The translations under genes were made by a program, and so were the position numbers. DNA of 64,000 bases, from positions 24,268,288-24,332,287 of the forward strand of contig NC_036450.1 of the NCBI RefSeq assembly GCF_002775205.1. Reading direction: 5' to 3'. The notes below the pieces were generated by a model. The model made no database searches. It was given only the letters and a program-made list of their open reading frames with translations, and was not told the DNA's origin. Source of the DNA: Xiphophorus maculatus. Taxonomy: Eukaryota; Chordata; Actinopteri; Cyprinodontiformes; Poeciliidae. Shown here one piece after another: positions 47,896 through 61,300 of the stretch (the stretch's first letter is position 1; the number at the start of each line of letters is the position of its first letter).

Positions 47896-50800
47896 CTGTG
47901 ATGCAGAACGTCAGTCAGAGGAAAAACAGGGTGGAAGGAAGTAACGATGAGTAACCTGTACTTAATATAAATGTACCCACTGCGACGCCGTCATCTGGTT
48001 TGTGAAATGTGGTTTTGAAGACTAGTTTGGAATTTGCCATCTTTTTTTGTGTGTGTTTATTTTCTTATGACAACTTTAACAAAATGAATGTTTTGGATCA
48101 ATTTCATGTATTTTTCAACAGTTATGTTTTCATTGATTAATCTGCAGTTACAGTGTGCATGAAATTAGATTTAGGTACAAACACAGGCAGCTTCCCCTTC
48201 AGCGTTATGCTGCATTTTTTTTTTTTTTTTTTTTACCATGAGCAAATAGAAAAACATTCACCAGGGCCTGGCTTATGTCCTCCAATCAGTAGGTCAAAGT
48301 TAACATGGAAAAATACAGAAGACGACAACAACAGCCTTTTTGTAAAACTATATATATATATATACTGTATAGCCTATATATATATATATATATATATTTC
48401 TTTGAGTTGACAGTTTTCCTGACTTGTGCGTTTTACTGTGGATGGATGAATGGAACTTAAAAAAAATGCTTTAAATTATTTATCCATTGAAAAGTAAGCT
48501 CGTTTTTCATGAATGTAACTTTGCCTTAAAGATTTTAAGAGTGCACACACAAGAATTCTTGTGCGCCCCCTGCTGGTTGGGAGCAGCCATTCTGTGCCCA
48601 CAAGATGCTGCATCAATTTTTTTTTTTTATCTTATATGATACCGTTTTGATTTCTAGGTTTGTTATTGACCTAAATCATCGTAGCTGAGTAAGATAAATT
48701 GATAAATGTTAGAAAGGCAGCAGCAAGTACTCCTCTGTTAGCATATGAAGTAACTGGGATCTTCTGTTTATATTATGCAGATTGTTGCTTGTTGACCATT
48801 ATATACCAGATTAACTGAAGTTAATAAATTTAATACAAATATTCATTTTTATTTAATTGAGTCGTTCGTTGTTATTGTGTGTTTATTTCAGTCAGCTAGC
48901 AGCTAGCTAGTCAAAGAGATGCTTGCTGTCCGTAACCCTTTAACTCACTTTTGTACATATTGAAAGGTTACAGCTACAAACTTTGACACATTTTATTAAC
49001 ATTACATATGAACACAAACATTTCTATGTTTATGGTATTGTGGAAGGTTAACTTCTGCCCTGGTCTCTTCCAGTTTTTAGCAGGATTTCGTCTAGAATTG
49101 CCCTGTATTTAGCTCCATTCATCTTCTCTCTAACTCAGTTATGCACCAGTTTGTCACCTAAAATCCCAAATAAAACAATTTGCAGTCTGTGGTTTTAACA
49201 TGACTGAATGTTGTTCTTCATGGGTAATGAATACTTTTTCAGCAAAGTACTGTACCAGCCTTCTTTGCCATCAGCACAGTACTGAAATGTAATCATACCT
49301 TGTTATTTAACTCAATGGAAGTGGCAGTGAGTAGCCAAAAACCAAGTCATTTAAGACACCCGACTTCAACAGCTCAGCCAGGTCAAGTTAAAACAAGCAT
49401 AAAAAAATAAAAAGGGAAGAATCTGAGATGGCTTCAGATCTGAGATCTAAAATGAATCACTGGTGTAAACAGACACTGTAAAAACGTTTGAAACACAAAC
49501 CGATCCATTTGTGTCACGACCAGACCCGATTAGAAGGCACAGCAAGGAAATCAGCTCGCTTCCTCAGGACGTCTGATGTGTGGCGTTGCTGTGGTCGGAC
49601 CACGCTCAGCAGAGTTCATGCAGACGATGAGGCACGAGACAGAGCTTCGAAGCGGAGAAGATCTGCATACATCTCACAGTCATTTGTGCGCACACAGTGA
49701 CTTGTGTTCAGTTAGAGAAAGGCTTTACATAAATGCAAGCGAGTGAATTGGCAGCTGTAGTGGAACGACTGGCTTTCTCCAGAGACGAGCTTGTTCCAAC
49801 CCCGTGGTGAACGTCTGCTCCAAATCAGCATCTGAAGGACTTTAAAAAGCAGCAGCAAACACCTTCTGTGAATTAACCATGTATTCAGTAACTGAGTAAT
49901 CTGTTCTTTTAAAGTGATGATAGTCAAGTGGCTGGGACATCAGAGGTTTACAATGGAGGGAAGTTTTTAATATTGTTTTCAGTCCATCAAAAATGGAGAT
50001 GCGAGACAATCAGTAATGTTTCTATCGGATGTTGAGTAATGGGGTTATAAAAGCTTTTCCTGCATTAGCCATAAAATCTTCTTTTAGCTAAAGCATCGTT
50101 CCATTTTGGTTCCTGTTGGTGTGAAATTCTAGTCTCCCTTCCAACACCTAAACTGTAATTATGTTTTTACTCAGAAATCAGAACTACCAACTTCTGTGTT
50201 TGGGGGGGAAAACATTAACTAGAATCTTCACCGAAGTCCAACATGGCTGCCATGCATAATAAATGTAGTGTTAGCTGCTGTAATAATAAAAAAAAATTGT
50301 ATGGCATTTGAATATATAAAACTCAAAAATACTAAATGAAATCATTTAATTTAGCTTTACTAAGCTAAAGCTAGGAGCATTTTTTTTTTTAATTTTCTCT
50401 GAGAAATTTGTAGCTGAAATTGAATTTGAACTTCATGTACCAAGCCTGTGCTTAAAAGATTAGCTTGGATTTTATTTTTTTTAAGAGAGGTTCAGCAAAG
50501 GGCAACGTCAGTGATAATTCGCTTTGCTGTAGTAGAAAGATACACTGTGAGCTTGTTGGAAAAGTAAATAAATAAGGTGGAGGAAGCTAACTGCGGAGCT
50601 TGCTAGCTTCCCTGACTAAAACAGCTGGGTAAGCTACAACAGTAGCCTGCCACAACTGATTTAGCTTCAACTAGCTGAATCACCCTAAACTTTAGCTTTC
50701 TAAAAAGATTCTGTATCAGGATCAACTTTTTTTTTTTTGTCTGTTGAACTATTTCTAATGGGGCAACCGTCATTAAATTCACAGCAGGTGTTGGCAAGAA

Positions 50801-51953
50801 GCCAAATAATACAAGCACACAAAGAAATATAAGCAAATTAGTCCATATAAAGTTATGAGTAAAAAAAAAAAGTATGACAGTAAAGATTAAATGAGAAAAC
50901 AGATGTGCAAACAAACATCTATAGAAAGCCAGAGAGCAACTGGAATCTTTCAGTATCTAGAAAGCGTTCTGCTGTTATGTGCCAATCAGTATCAGCTGGT
51001 TTAATATTAACCGACTGGCTTTTAATATCTGAACACGCTAATTATGTATACAGGATAGACTACAGCCGTTTTAAGTTTATAATTTTCACTAGTTGCAAGA
51101 CAAGAGGAACAGAAATACTTTAAATAAGTCACTGTTGGTGTACTGACCGCACTGACTAATTCTGCAGCTCTTCTCTTCTTGCTGATAAGTCAAAAAATAT
51201 TTGCCATTTCCTATATCATAGAATTTTCTTCCACATTGTGAGTCAAGCTGCCAGAACCTTTACAAAATACAAACACAGCCACAGAAACCAAAAGTCTTTA
51301 AGTAACTTATGAGTTCTTGTGAATTTCTATTTTAGGATTTTCATGGAGTCCTGGAATATCCAGAACCTTTCCTGACACCCGTTGCTCATTATTGAGATGA
51401 TTTTTTCCATCTGTCCACCAACGTTAGGAGCCAAAATGAAATTGGCAGACTTTATTATTTGCGCAACCAACAACAGTCTGGCTTTGCTCCTGCGTGGCTC
51501 TTCTGCAGAATCGTAGTCACACGTGGAGCTAATTTATGAGCTGGAAGACTTTTGTGGAACTTTGAGAAATGCGTGAGGTTTACTGGAAGTAGGTTTTTCC
51601 TGCCAAAACAAAGCAGTGAAAAAAATGTGCTTATCGGGTTGAAAAGAAACAGCCTGGAATCTGAGAGAGAAAACGAAAATGTAATTTTCAAGTATACATT
51701 ACAAAACACACAACACTGTATTAGCTTAACAGAATTTTAGGAAGAAGGAAAAATCTCCTTTTCAGAAATGTGCAAATGTTAAAAATTAAGTTGCTTTTTT
51801 TTTGAGAAAGGTAAAAACTTGCCACCAGTTCTGTGTCTCTGGTGAAACAAACATGAATATTGCTCACACACTCATCACAGTCATCCAATTCTGGTTTTTC
51901 CAAGCGTATTGCATAGAAGTCCCTTTATTAATATCCGGCCCTGGGCGACAAAA
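47896..51953. other. il15ra 3'UTR / intergenic / fbh1 3'UTR
   Basis: The two genes converge here and no coding exon is recognised. Contents include a T-run near 48215, a (TA)n tract at 48346-48397, and AATAAA-like signals near 48825. A GC-richer patch at 49500-49700 has an ORF that resembles nothing I know. Confidence 0.5.
48346..48397. repeat. (TA)n microsatellite, interrupted
   Basis: Two TA blocks separated by CTGTATAGCC. Probably in or near the il15ra 3'UTR. Confidence 0.88.
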
Positions 51954-52194
51954 TCAAAAAAATAGCTCCAGGAAAAACGGATGGTGGATGGGAACGTGGA
52001 GCTGCTGCGGGATTTCCGCCATGGAGAGGACGTCGTCGGTCATGAGGAAGGCCGTGGGCCCGATGCGGGTCCACACACACCTCTCACACAGCGGGCCCTC
52101 CTCAGTCACGCATTCGGTCTGGACGAAAGTAAGAATTTATTTACTTTTTTTTTTTTTTTACAAAAACGATTTTACCCAGAACTTCACTACCACA

Positions 52195-52237
<43 letters not shown>

Positions 52238-52397
52238 ATACAAAGATTTTAAGTCGTCTTACACACTGCATCTTTTGTCTGGCCATGACGAACGCCGAGC
52301 CAGGAGTGACGCAGTTGGGACATTCAGAGATGGAGCACGGTAGCGGGCCGCCGCCCGCCGCCAGAGAGCTGGGCATCTTCGACTTGAGGAAGTATTC
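51954..52397 (-). CDS. fbh1: fbh1 last two exons, cysteine-rich C-terminus
   Basis: 52397-52263 starts [16 protein letters not shown], contains [11 protein letters not shown] and ends MARQKMQC. 52118-51954 starts [20 protein letters not shown] and stops at TGA (51956-51954). The three CxxC pairs, one of them formed across the splice junction, suggest a zinc ribbon. Human FBH1 has fewer paired cysteines here, from memory. Confidence 0.88.
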
Positions 52398-55300
52398 CTA
52401 AAAATTAAAAGGATGATGGGGACGCAAGTTATCGATAAATATGTTAATGTAAAGTTGATTGATCTTATCGATCAACAAACAATTGTAAACGATGAGCAGC
52501 CATTTCCCCGAAAACCAGAGTTTTCTCTCGTTCCAAGAGGGTCGACCGTCTGTCCATAACATGAAGGGTTATATTTTTCATTTTGTGTCAGACATATTAA
52601 ATACAGACTTAATAAACAAGAACCTTTTACGCTGACACTTCGGGAGCTAACGAGTGTTTATATTTCAAAAAAGAACAGTTTAACACGCATTTTGGATCCC
52701 AAACCCGGCTGAGTTTTGACCGTTTCTCTTTTCTGTTCCGATGCGGCTCCGCCATTTTGTATCGTTCGCATCAACTGGCTCCGCTTCAAGATGACTAGCG
52801 GCGCCCTCTGCTGGATGGCGGCCAAACTACAACACCGAAGGCGGTCTAAGCGGACGGAATTAGTTAATCGATTTTAACTCATTTTAATCTCATAAACCAT
52901 TAATTGACAATCGTAATTCGATTGTTTGCATCCACAACCTATTTTTCTTTTTAACAAAGTAAAGCCTGGGGATTTCCCGCTAGAAGGAGTCTACTGATTA
53001 AAGACTGTATTTATTCTCCCTGAGGTTATCTCATATCATTCAGCTTGAGTCATACTTCTACAGAAATCATTTATTGCCTCAGCGTCCAGTTATTCCAAAC
53101 AACTCCAGTAGATGCCATCTTTTCCGCAGGAAAAAGGTCTGACCTCAAACTGACTCTGGATAATTCAGCTGGATGGATTTGGTGGGGATTCCTTCTTCCA
53201 TGTTTTCATTTGATCACATTACAACCACAAAGTTCAGTTGCTTATTGGGATTTTAGAAGATTGATCAGCACCAAGTATTGTTTAATTAGGAAGTGAAGAA
53301 ACATTATATATGGTTTTATGGTTTTTAACTTCTTTTTTTTTTAACACCAATCTGAAAAGTGTGGTGGGCACCCTAAAACTGCATCTGTACCAATACCCAA
53401 GCTTGTGCATCACCCTGATCTTCATAATACGAGGCAGATTTTGATTTTTAAGAAATTAAAATTGACCTTGTGCATGATTTTGAACACAGCCTGATTTTAG
53501 GGATCCCTCCTCCACAATTTATCCTGCTAAGTGTTTGCTTCATGAAAATGAGGGATTACAGAATAAAGCTGTAAAAAATAGAGATTCGTCTCCCTGACTT
53601 CAGCTCAGTGAAATCAAAAACCTTCTTATTTGATGTTGCTTATTCTTAATTTTGTTTCTAATTCTATTCATTCACTAGATTTAAAATTTTTAATGTTAAC
53701 TTGGTCTATTTTTAATCTGCTTGATTTTTTTTCTTATTACCATCTTCTTCTTGTATGCTGTTTTTAACTTTCTTGCACAAGCACTTTGAATAGTCTTTGG
53801 CTGAAAGGTGCTATATAAATAAAGTTGCCTTGCCTTCCCTCCGCGTGGAACAATAAACAGTCAGAGCTGGAGTGAAATATTTTAGATCAAATCATATAAT
53901 GATGCTGAAGGTTCCTAGTCAAAGCCCAGAGCCAAATGCCACAAACAACTGTGGCTAAACTGAAAAACTGGTGTTAAGACTACCAAACAAGGCTGTTTGG
54001 TGAACTTGAGTTATTTTTGGTTGCAAAATGTCACACTCTACTCTACATGCACAAGGTGGGTAGACACATACCCCAAAAGACCTGAGCTGGAATTGCTAAA
54101 TAATCATAAGAAACTATGAATCCATGAACTGTTTTATTTTCATTTCTCAATGATGGATTTTATGTCTTCCACAAATAAATCAAAACAAAATAGTCTGTGG
54201 CTGTAAAATCAACTTAAAACATCATCCACACTGAAATAGGTTGACACTGAAGGTTCTAAAGACCACAGTTGCACTTTACACTGCTATCTTCCTGCACCAA
54301 TGCAGCAGGCCACCACCCACGCAGGCAGCTGACAGTACGAAGAGCTCAACCAATGAAAACATGGCATAGTCCCACACCTGCAGCTGAGTTCATCAGAACA
54401 AGTTGGAGGGTTGAAACTTCAGAAGCTTTCATGTTGTACTTCTGCTGCGGTCGAAGCCGCGTTTGTTCTTTTAAAAGGAACAAAGGAGTCCAGTTGCGTA
54501 GCGAGGTATTTTCCATACAGTTTTATAATGTTAGTTTGAGGAGCTGAATTAAAAACCGACCTGGCTCCTGCTGACTCCGATGTTGTGGGCCAGAACTTCA
54601 TGATATCATCTGTGATTTTCCCCGTGTGTTTTACTACGTTTAAAAGCATAGTAAGAAAAATCTCTCCCTGTTATACTGCAATATGGCAAATACTAATCAC
54701 AAAATCAATAACTTGCTTTTAATTCCAGATAGCTAGCTAGCTCAATAAATAGAGAGCTAGATGGAATGTTAGCTAGCTAGCTAGCTGGGTCGTTCTCTGA
54801 ATTCGGTGCATTTTGTGTCTCACAGTTTTACCTCAAAGATTTTCATATAATGCAAACCACATTTTTTGAGAAAATCAAGAAATGGAAATATCCATGTGTT
54901 TTGGTAATGTAACATGCAAATATATTTCACAAATTATGTTTTGAAAAATTTTATGGCTTGTTGAAGCGTAGAGGTCAGCCAAATGAGCATGTCCCCACTG
55001 ACCAATGTTCATTTATCAATGAATATAAAACAAATAAAAATAGCCACTAATTGCACGTTATTTCTACCAATATGAACATTTTTAGGTATACTTTAACCTA
55101 AATAAAAGAAATATGAGAAAAATACATAAATTGTTTATAAAATAGCACTATTTAATCATTTCCCTCCAGTTTTGTTCAACCCCGTAACAGCAGACCAATC
55201 CCTCCTTTTTATAAATAATGGTTCAGTCCAATTCCCTCAGCACCCTGGAAGTGACATCACTTAAGTCTCTCTTCCCGCTAACACTGAAAAAAGATGCAAG

Positions 55301-58300
55301 TGTTGGGAAAGTTTCTTACCTGTATTTGATTATCTTTATCCATAGATCGTCATCGTCAAGCTCAACCTTTCAACACTGTTACGCGTGTAAAGCTGATGTG
55401 GACTCATGGCAACTTTTAGAGAAATTATTCAACCCCGTTACAAAAACGGTGATTTTGTTACGGGGTTGAACGTTGGACTGTTCTTAAGCCGGCCGGAGAG
55501 TTCAACCCCGTTACAGTCTGGTCAACTTTTACACTGGGTTTAACCCCATAACGTGATACATTGTTATGATTTTTTAAATAATAACAGCAAATATTACACT
55601 AATATTTGTTGGACTGTATGCAAAGTTTAAAGAATATATATTCAAAAACAAAACAAAAAAGAAGCCTGATTTAATGTTTATTTTAAAATATATTTTATGG
55701 TATGTTATGAAAAGCGTTTTTACATCAAGTTGCCATGTTCTACTTATCAGTCTAATTGTTATGATTCAGAATCAAATAAAATATACGTACAATTAGTTAT
55801 TTTAATGAAGGGACAGGTGATCTCATAGGAACTGGAAGAATTAGTTTAATTATGTTATGGAGTTATACTCATAGAGGAATCAAAGTGTCCCGTTACGGGG
55901 TTGAATTTAAAGCAACCATAGTAACAATGAAATTTGTATTGTATTGTATGTTTGGGATTTGATGCATAAAGTGGGGAGTCATATTTTCCTGTAGGTTCAA
56001 AGAGTCCTTCAATAGATTCTCTGTTCCAAAACACCATTTTTTGTGGTATTTTTTTAAGTAACCTGAGAAAAACCAAAATGCACTGAATTCAGAGAATCAC
56101 CCAGCTGTCTACAGAGAGATAGATATTGAAGAGTACAACATATAGATAGAGAACTATCCAGCTAGCTGTATAGGTAGGTACCTAGCAAGCTAACTAGCTG
56201 GACAGCTAGCTAGCTATAATTTTTTTATTTTTTATAACAAGATACTATGGATCATGTCCATCATACATCTGGGTTTCTTCTCGGCTATGTTCAGAGACCA
56301 AAACTCCTCATTATTTTTAAACTGACAGCAGATGCCTAAAGATGCTTTGTGAAAACCTTTACTAGTTTAGAACCATCATGACACGATGAACGTTGAGTAA
56401 CAGGAAGAAATGGGGATGTAAAAGTGGATGTTTGAACAGATTGTTCTACTTTGTGAGGACTGTGAGCAGACAGTGAGAGTAATGAATGTGCTGTGTGATC
56501 ATATCTCACCCCAGCCACAGTGAGAATGCGGAGGATGTTTTTAGTTATAACCAGGGAGGACATGGCGCGAGTCACCGCCACATACAGCAGGTTCCACTCA
56601 TCGTCTGGAATCTTAGCTGCGATAAGAGATAAGAGGTAAGCAGCACAAGCCCAGTCAGTAGGACAGCTCATCATGAAATGTTTATCTTTTCCAAAAAGAG
56701 TGGTGGTGTGTGGGGGGGAAAGGAAACGTACAAAAACAGAAGTCTTGAATGCGGCACAGGTTGTGGCCGGAAGCGGGAACGGTGGCGAAGTCGTCGGTGA
56801 CGATCACAGTGTCGAACTCCAGACCTTTGGCCTTGTGGACAGTTCCAACAATAAAGTCTGGGTACAGAGAAAATAAGGGTTAAGACTATTAATCGATTAT
56901 TGAAATAATCGTCAACTAATTTAGTAATCGATTAATCGCTTACTGGAAGTATACAGACTAGAAAACATGCCATTTGCTGAAAGAACAACACATATTGTTA
57001 CTTCATTCTAGACAATTAAATGTTTATTTTCTTACTTAAAGGAATCAAGTTATTCATTTTCTTGGATTTTCTTTTTTTTTTCTTTTAAATGTTGTATAAA
57101 ATAAGCTTAAGTGGTTAAAAGAAAGGTCTGCAGTGTGCCTTTAAAAAAAATCTGATTAATCGTCAGAATAACTGATTACTAAAATAATCGTTAGTTTCAG
57201 TATTAAAATAATTGCTAAAACAATGACGGAAAAATGGACAGAAGGTAGTTCTGAACATTTTTGATAGGTTGCTTTTTGTTTCTGTAAGGCTGAGTGGAAA
57301 AACAAAAACTGCACGCCGTCCTTCAGGTGATATGCCGTGACGATAAAAACCTCCTACAGGGGTTCCACGTCACAAAACATGCAACCATCTAAAACCCACA
57401 GCTTCCTTTAACCAGACCACGACTTTTTATCGTCTAATATCAGCTTTAACCTGTAATCACAACTTAAGTAAATCAAGCTGCAGGATGGAAAAAATGTCGC
57501 AAAGCGGCTACTTTTCTGAAGAAAACACCCGCCGTCGTCGCCGTCCTCTCCTTGTTGGAGTTGACGCATACCTGCTCGGTGGAAGTCGGCCTCGGAGCAC
57601 GCCTTGAGTCGGGCCACCAGCTCCGGGATGCGCTCTCTGTAATGCTCCACGATGCTGAGCTTCCCGTCCAGCTCCTTGTCTTCGGTTTGGATGATGTACT
57701 TCTTAAAGGTCAAGTAGGGGTTCTCCTTGCTTGAGAAAAACGTCCGGATGAGGGGGTCTTTGATGGCTGACAGGGCATTAGAAGTCAATCAATCAATCAA
57801 ATTTTATTTGTATAGCACATTTCAGCAGCAAGGCATTTCAAAGTGCTTTACATCATATCAAACACAGAAACACAATGCAACATAGAATCAACAATCAAAA
57901 CTAGGCCTGTCACGATAACAAATTTTGCTGAACGATTAATTGTCTCAAAAATTATTGCGATAAACGATAATATTGTTTGAAGACTTTTTTAACACTGATG
58001 TAATGGAAATGACGTAATAATGCATGCGATTTCCTGCCAAAGATGCACTTTATTTTCAAAAGAATATTTAACACTGGAACTGATGAACAAAATAAACAAA
58101 ACAACCAAAAACAAAAATAAAATGGATTCTCAGTCTCCATTAACAAAGAACGCCCTTGAAAAAAAAACTAAAATAAAGCCAAAGCGGAAATAAATACTGC
58201 ATTCAACCAAAAGAGTGCAGATTATGAAGTCTGTATATTATGTTGCCCTTCAGTAATAATTAGATTTAAATAGAGAAGATGGGCACATCAACTTCCTGAT

Positions 58301-61300
58301 GCAATAGTTCACACTACACGATTTTTTGCTCCTATTTTTCCCCTTACAACAATCTTCAAACGTTGGTCTTTCTAAGATTGTGTGGTGTGTTATGGTCGTT
58401 GCTGCTCTAATCTAAATCAGGGGTTTTTCCGACTGGGAGCTTTAAGGAAGCCTGTTGAATGTGACCGGATTCTCCTCTGCACTTTCTGAGGGGAAATTAC
58501 GGAGGGGAATCCCAAACAGCTGACACAGTGCAAGAGGAGATGATATGTGGAAACAACATTAATGTTTATTCAACATGCAAAGAATATAGAAATGACAAGG
58601 CCAGGAGTTGGAGCTAAATTGCTACCGCAGTTGATAAACCCGGTAACTTTTCAGCTGTTCTTCGTTAACGTGACGTAAATAGGTTATAATGATTTTCATT
58701 CAGTCAGGACTTTACGCTGACACTAGCCACATGCATTGCAGGTAGACTGTAGTAAAGCATTAATTAATGCCTGGTTTTAAAATTAGTTCACTGAACTTGT
58801 AGCCATTATTTTGTGCCCATTGTTGGACACCACACCGCAGGAAGGAACCCGATCGAAACGTTATACCTAGGATTTCTGTCGGCTAATGTGCGGTCTGTCA
58901 GGTTTTAAAAATGGGCCGACAATCGGCCGACAGCTCTAAGATGTGTCATGTGCGCTGGGCTTTACACTAAGGTAATGAGAAAGGGAAGGGAGAGCACCGG
59001 AGTTGAGCCTTTTTTCGTTCAGTGTCATCAACAGAAAGAGAAAAAGGTCAGAAGAGACGATAATGCCGATTGTTGGGTAAATTGTATTATTAGTATTATC
59101 AAATATTCGTTGTATCATGTAGTCTTGTAGTTACATTTAGATAATGTTTCTGTGTGTTAAATAACTTTGATTCCTTCCTGTGACTTCCTTGAGAAAGCCA
59201 GCAGTGAAGCGGAGACAACTCTTCTAGCAGAGGTTATTGCCCAGCAATAAACTCTGCTCTCCTGTGTGATATACAACTTGTTTTACTCAATGCCGGCCGT
59301 GTCTGGTACTCGAATGGAGCAGAGGGATTTAGAGTGTAGATAACATGTGTCTAAATAGTAAAAGTCATTAGCGCTGCAACTATGTGATAAATTGTTTTGC
59401 CCCTCCCTTTTAGAAGTTGCAAAGCGCCCAATGTACGAGGGTTTCTGAGAGTAATAAAAAGAGAGGAGCGGCCAGATGTGTTTCAGAGCAGTAGGAGATT
59501 TGTAACTGAAAGCACATCTCTGTCTGCTCTCCTCGCGAGAAACAAAGAATCTAACTCTCTTGTCTTTCCTGTGTTTGTTTAAATTGTCTCTAATAGGTAT
59601 TTAGACCTGACACCGATAATTAAAATGACGTCGGTAGTTTTAATTTATTGTACGATTCATTGATTTATTGTTTATCGCGACAGGCCCAATCAAAACATGA
59701 CATTAATTCAGGTTCCATCAATAAATTTGTAATTGATTACGTTTCAAATACAATCCTAAACAGGTGGGTTTTTAGTGGAGTTTGCATCCATAGAAGGTTT
59801 ACCTGTTACACTCCTACTGTGTTATATGGAACAAAATACCTGTTGCTGTTTTTATTCCCACTCACAATCACACAGTTTAAAACGATGCAGACAGCATTTT
59901 AATGGGCTTCTGGCACAAGGCTCCATACACATCTTTCATGGAATTTCGAGCAGGGACTCCGCCGTCCCTCACGGATTTTTGTGCCATTTCAACATAGAAT
60001 CAACAATCAGACCATGACATTAAGTCAATTCCATCCTTAAATGAGTAATTGATTACGTTTCGTATTACGAAGTTAAATATTTACTCTCGCATCGCCTCGT
60101 AAAAGTATTCATACCATGTCAAGTCATTTTTTTGTTTTCTTTTTTAAACTCGCAAACTTCGACGTATTTAACTGAGATTGTCCATAATCTATAGTGTGGA
60201 CAATTGAGAAAGAAAACCATTTATGGTTTCCTAATCTGTCGCATCAAACAATGAATCAATCAATTGCATCAGAACTTAAAATTAGCTCGATTATTTCCAT
60301 TCTGATGAGTCATAGTTCTTGAAGGGCAATTTTGTTTACAGAGACGACATTATTTATTTCATCTGTAGTTTCGGTTGTGTGTGGTTTCTAGTTCCATTCT
60401 ATTTATGGGTTTTGACTGTCATGTTTTATTTTAGATTTTTCTATATGTCTTCCAGTTCCAGTGTTAAGTGTCAAAATTAAAGTTCACTTTGAGAGGGCAA
60501 ACTCATCAATACATTGCTTGAAAATGGTCTCAATATGACAATATTGTCAATATCGCAATCATTACTGGGGCAATTTATTGTCCGGAAAAACTTGTTATCG
60601 TGACAGGCCTAAATATAAAGTGTAATGTTGATTCATATTCACATGTTTTCATGTGAAACTCATTACCAGTTTCTGAATGAGTACTTTTTAAATTGTTGTG
60701 GACTTATATCGGCTCATGCTACAGATTCTCAGGTGGATTAAATTGATAGTTTGACTAGGACACTACAAACCTTCTTTTTTGTTTCATGTTTTTTTTTTTT
60801 TTTTTTAAGAGCCATTCAGAGGTGAGCTCGCTGTTGTGATTTGGATCATGTCATGTTTGGGCCTGTTGCTTTGAACAACTAATTAATTAATTGCATGAAC
60901 TCAATAATTTCCATCTGTATGAATTATTGTTTTTCTCTCTCTCCGGGTGACAAAAGTCTTCAGTCTGGTACTTTAGTCTCAACTGAAGGATTATTTTAAT
61001 GTTTGGATGCTGCGCCCTCCGGTTTATTTTCTCTCTCTTACAGTGTTCTCATCTTTGCTATGTTCTTCGAAATTATTTGCAGTTCTTAAGATTATAATAA
61101 CCAAGTAAATCAAACTTATTCATCAGCTTGAGAAGATTTTTTTTCATTTTCTTTATGACTGGACACTCACCTCTTTTTTTGGATTCCTGCCCCGCCTGAG
61201 TCATCAGGTGGTAGATGTCCATGATCTTCTCCAGCCCAATGTTTTTCACTCCCTGTCAGGCGGAAATGAAAACTTACACTGACCACTTTTCTTATCTATT

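Noticed and set aside
49488-49700. 70-codon ORF in a GC-richer patch downstream of fbh1
   Set aside because: No recognisable domain, and the minus-strand reading has stops. More likely UTR or intergenic DNA.
57902-59688. Active autonomous hAT transposon
   Set aside because: It has good ends and target duplication, but the longest frames inside are about 60 codons. No transposase is encoded.
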